DNA of 14,834 bases from MED-G78 sp964343355 (lineage in GTDB: Bacteria > Pseudomonadota > Gammaproteobacteria > Magnimaribacterales > D2472). Under the pieces are notes generated by a model. That model did not search any database and was not told the DNA's origin. It was given only the letters and a program-made list of their open reading frames with translations. Position numbers and translations under genes: made by a program. This document shows positions 14,414-14,834 of the stretch, piece by piece; position 1 is the first letter of the stretch; every line of letters starts with the position of its first letter. The stretch spans positions 1 through 14,834 of the forward strand of contig CAYFJC010000030.1 of NCBI GenBank assembly GCA_964343355.1, read 5' to 3'.

Positions 14414-14834
14414 ATGTACGAATTAAGTGAAGCATTTGTCTCAGTAAGAGACTTCATGGAGCAGGGTGGTGACGTTCTGTGGGGAATTGCTTTACTAGTA
14501 TTATTTATGTGGACTATGATCTTTGAAAGGGTTTTCTACTATGCTCAAGGATACAATGAGTATATTGCTGGATTAGTTCAGCAATGGGAATCAAGAGAAG
14601 ATAAGACCTCTTGGTATGCTCTACAAATTCGTGCAAAGTATATGTCTCAGGCAAAAGTAGAAATTAATAGGAACTTATCATTGATACAGACTTGTGTTGC
14701 TATAGCTCCTTTATTTGGTTTACTAGGAACAGTTACAGGAATGATAGAGGTCTTTCAAGTTATGGCCTTTAATGGTGGTGGTGATGCTAGATCAATGGCA
14801 GGAGGTGTTTCAAAAGCAACACTTCCAACTATGG
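14414..14834 (+). CDS. exbB: ExbB-type biopolymer transport protein, 5' part (runs off window)
   Basis: Proton-channel subunit of the TonB energising complex. 140 residues are visible, starting MYELSEAFVSVRDFMEQGG, with a first membrane helix at about 21-37. A cytoplasmic loop follows (QGYNEYIAGLVQQW), then the second helix with the family core APLFGLLGTVTGMIEVFQ, and MAGGVSKATLPTM just before the edge. The gene lies downstream of the TtpC-like gene (8-base gap), matching ExbB2 of Vibrio TonB2 clusters; exbD, tonB and a TPR gene would be expected next. There is no clear Shine-Dalgarno before the ATG, so it may rely on reinitiation. The core is nearly identical to that in the TtpC-like protein, indicating old duplication. 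Confidence 0.92.
   Translation, partial: MYELSEAFVSVRDFMEQGGDVLWGIALLVLFMWTMIFERVFYYAQGYNEYIAGLVQQWESREDKTSWYALQIRAKYMSQAKVEINRNLSLIQTCVAIAPLFGLLGTVTGMIEVFQVMAFNGGGDARSMAGGVSKATLPTM

Noticed and set aside
1..14834. tRNA genes, CRISPR repeats, insertion-sequence ends, phage genes or defence systems
   Set aside because: Coding sequence fills nearly the whole window with recognisable core or transport genes; no cloverleaf, direct-repeat array or transposase was found.

Overview
The window reads as a gap-poor, AT-rich stretch (about one third G+C by eye) of a Gammaproteobacterium chromosome. Short or negative intergenic gaps, low G+C, a RpoH-TrmB-HemW-RdgB-MetW-MetX-YggT-ProC-YggS order like the one I recall from Pseudomonas, and a DUF3450/TtpC/ExbB energy-transduction cluster all suggest a streamlined marine gammaproteobacterium. 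SAR86-like is my best guess. That is inference from gene content, not a phylogenetic result. No RNA genes, insertion sequences, CRISPR arrays or phage genes were seen.

Layout. (1) 1-1212, plus strand: the 3' part of rpoH (heat-shock sigma factor), then trmB (tRNA m7G46 methyltransferase). (2) 1201-9406, minus strand: ten head-to-tail genes in transcription order efp, argS, a SPOR-domain membrane protein, yggS, proC, yggT, metX, metW, rdgB and hemW. Successive genes overlap by 1-23 bases or are separated by at most 2 bases, so this looks like one long, translationally coupled operon. The products cover translation (EF-P, ArgRS), cell-envelope or division functions (SPOR, YggT), PLP homeostasis and proline synthesis (YggS, ProC), methionine synthesis (MetX/MetW), nucleotide-pool cleaning (RdgB) and heme trafficking (HemW). 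(3) 9407-9444: a 38-base divergent promoter region. (4) 9445-12108, plus strand: an ACE-type M2 peptidyl-dipeptidase lipoprotein with an intact active site, followed after 3 bases by a multi-pass DUF1295 membrane protein. (5) 12109-12252: a 144-base regulatory spacer with a terminator-like hairpin, a small dyad, a recognisable promoter and a leader stem-loop. (6) 12253 to the window end, plus strand: a DUF3450 periplasmic coiled-coil protein, a TtpC-like protein (periplasmic region plus MotA/TolQ/ExbB domain), and the start of a conventional ExbB. ExbD, TonB and a TPR protein would be expected beyond the right edge.

The most interesting signal is in region 6. The periplasmic half of the TtpC-like protein resembles the neighbouring DUF3450 protein, with the same order of signal peptide, coiled coil, ER-start helix, VID(G) strand and R-[IV]-G-[ML]-F motif. 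Its membrane half resembles the next gene, ExbB. The middle gene therefore looks like a fusion of modules related to its two neighbours, which suggests that DUF3450 and TtpC work as a periplasmic coiled-coil pair around a TonB2-type motor. Two genes in the minus-strand operon (rdgB and hemW) most likely start at TTG; the rdgB start is placed by a clear Shine-Dalgarno sequence inside metW.
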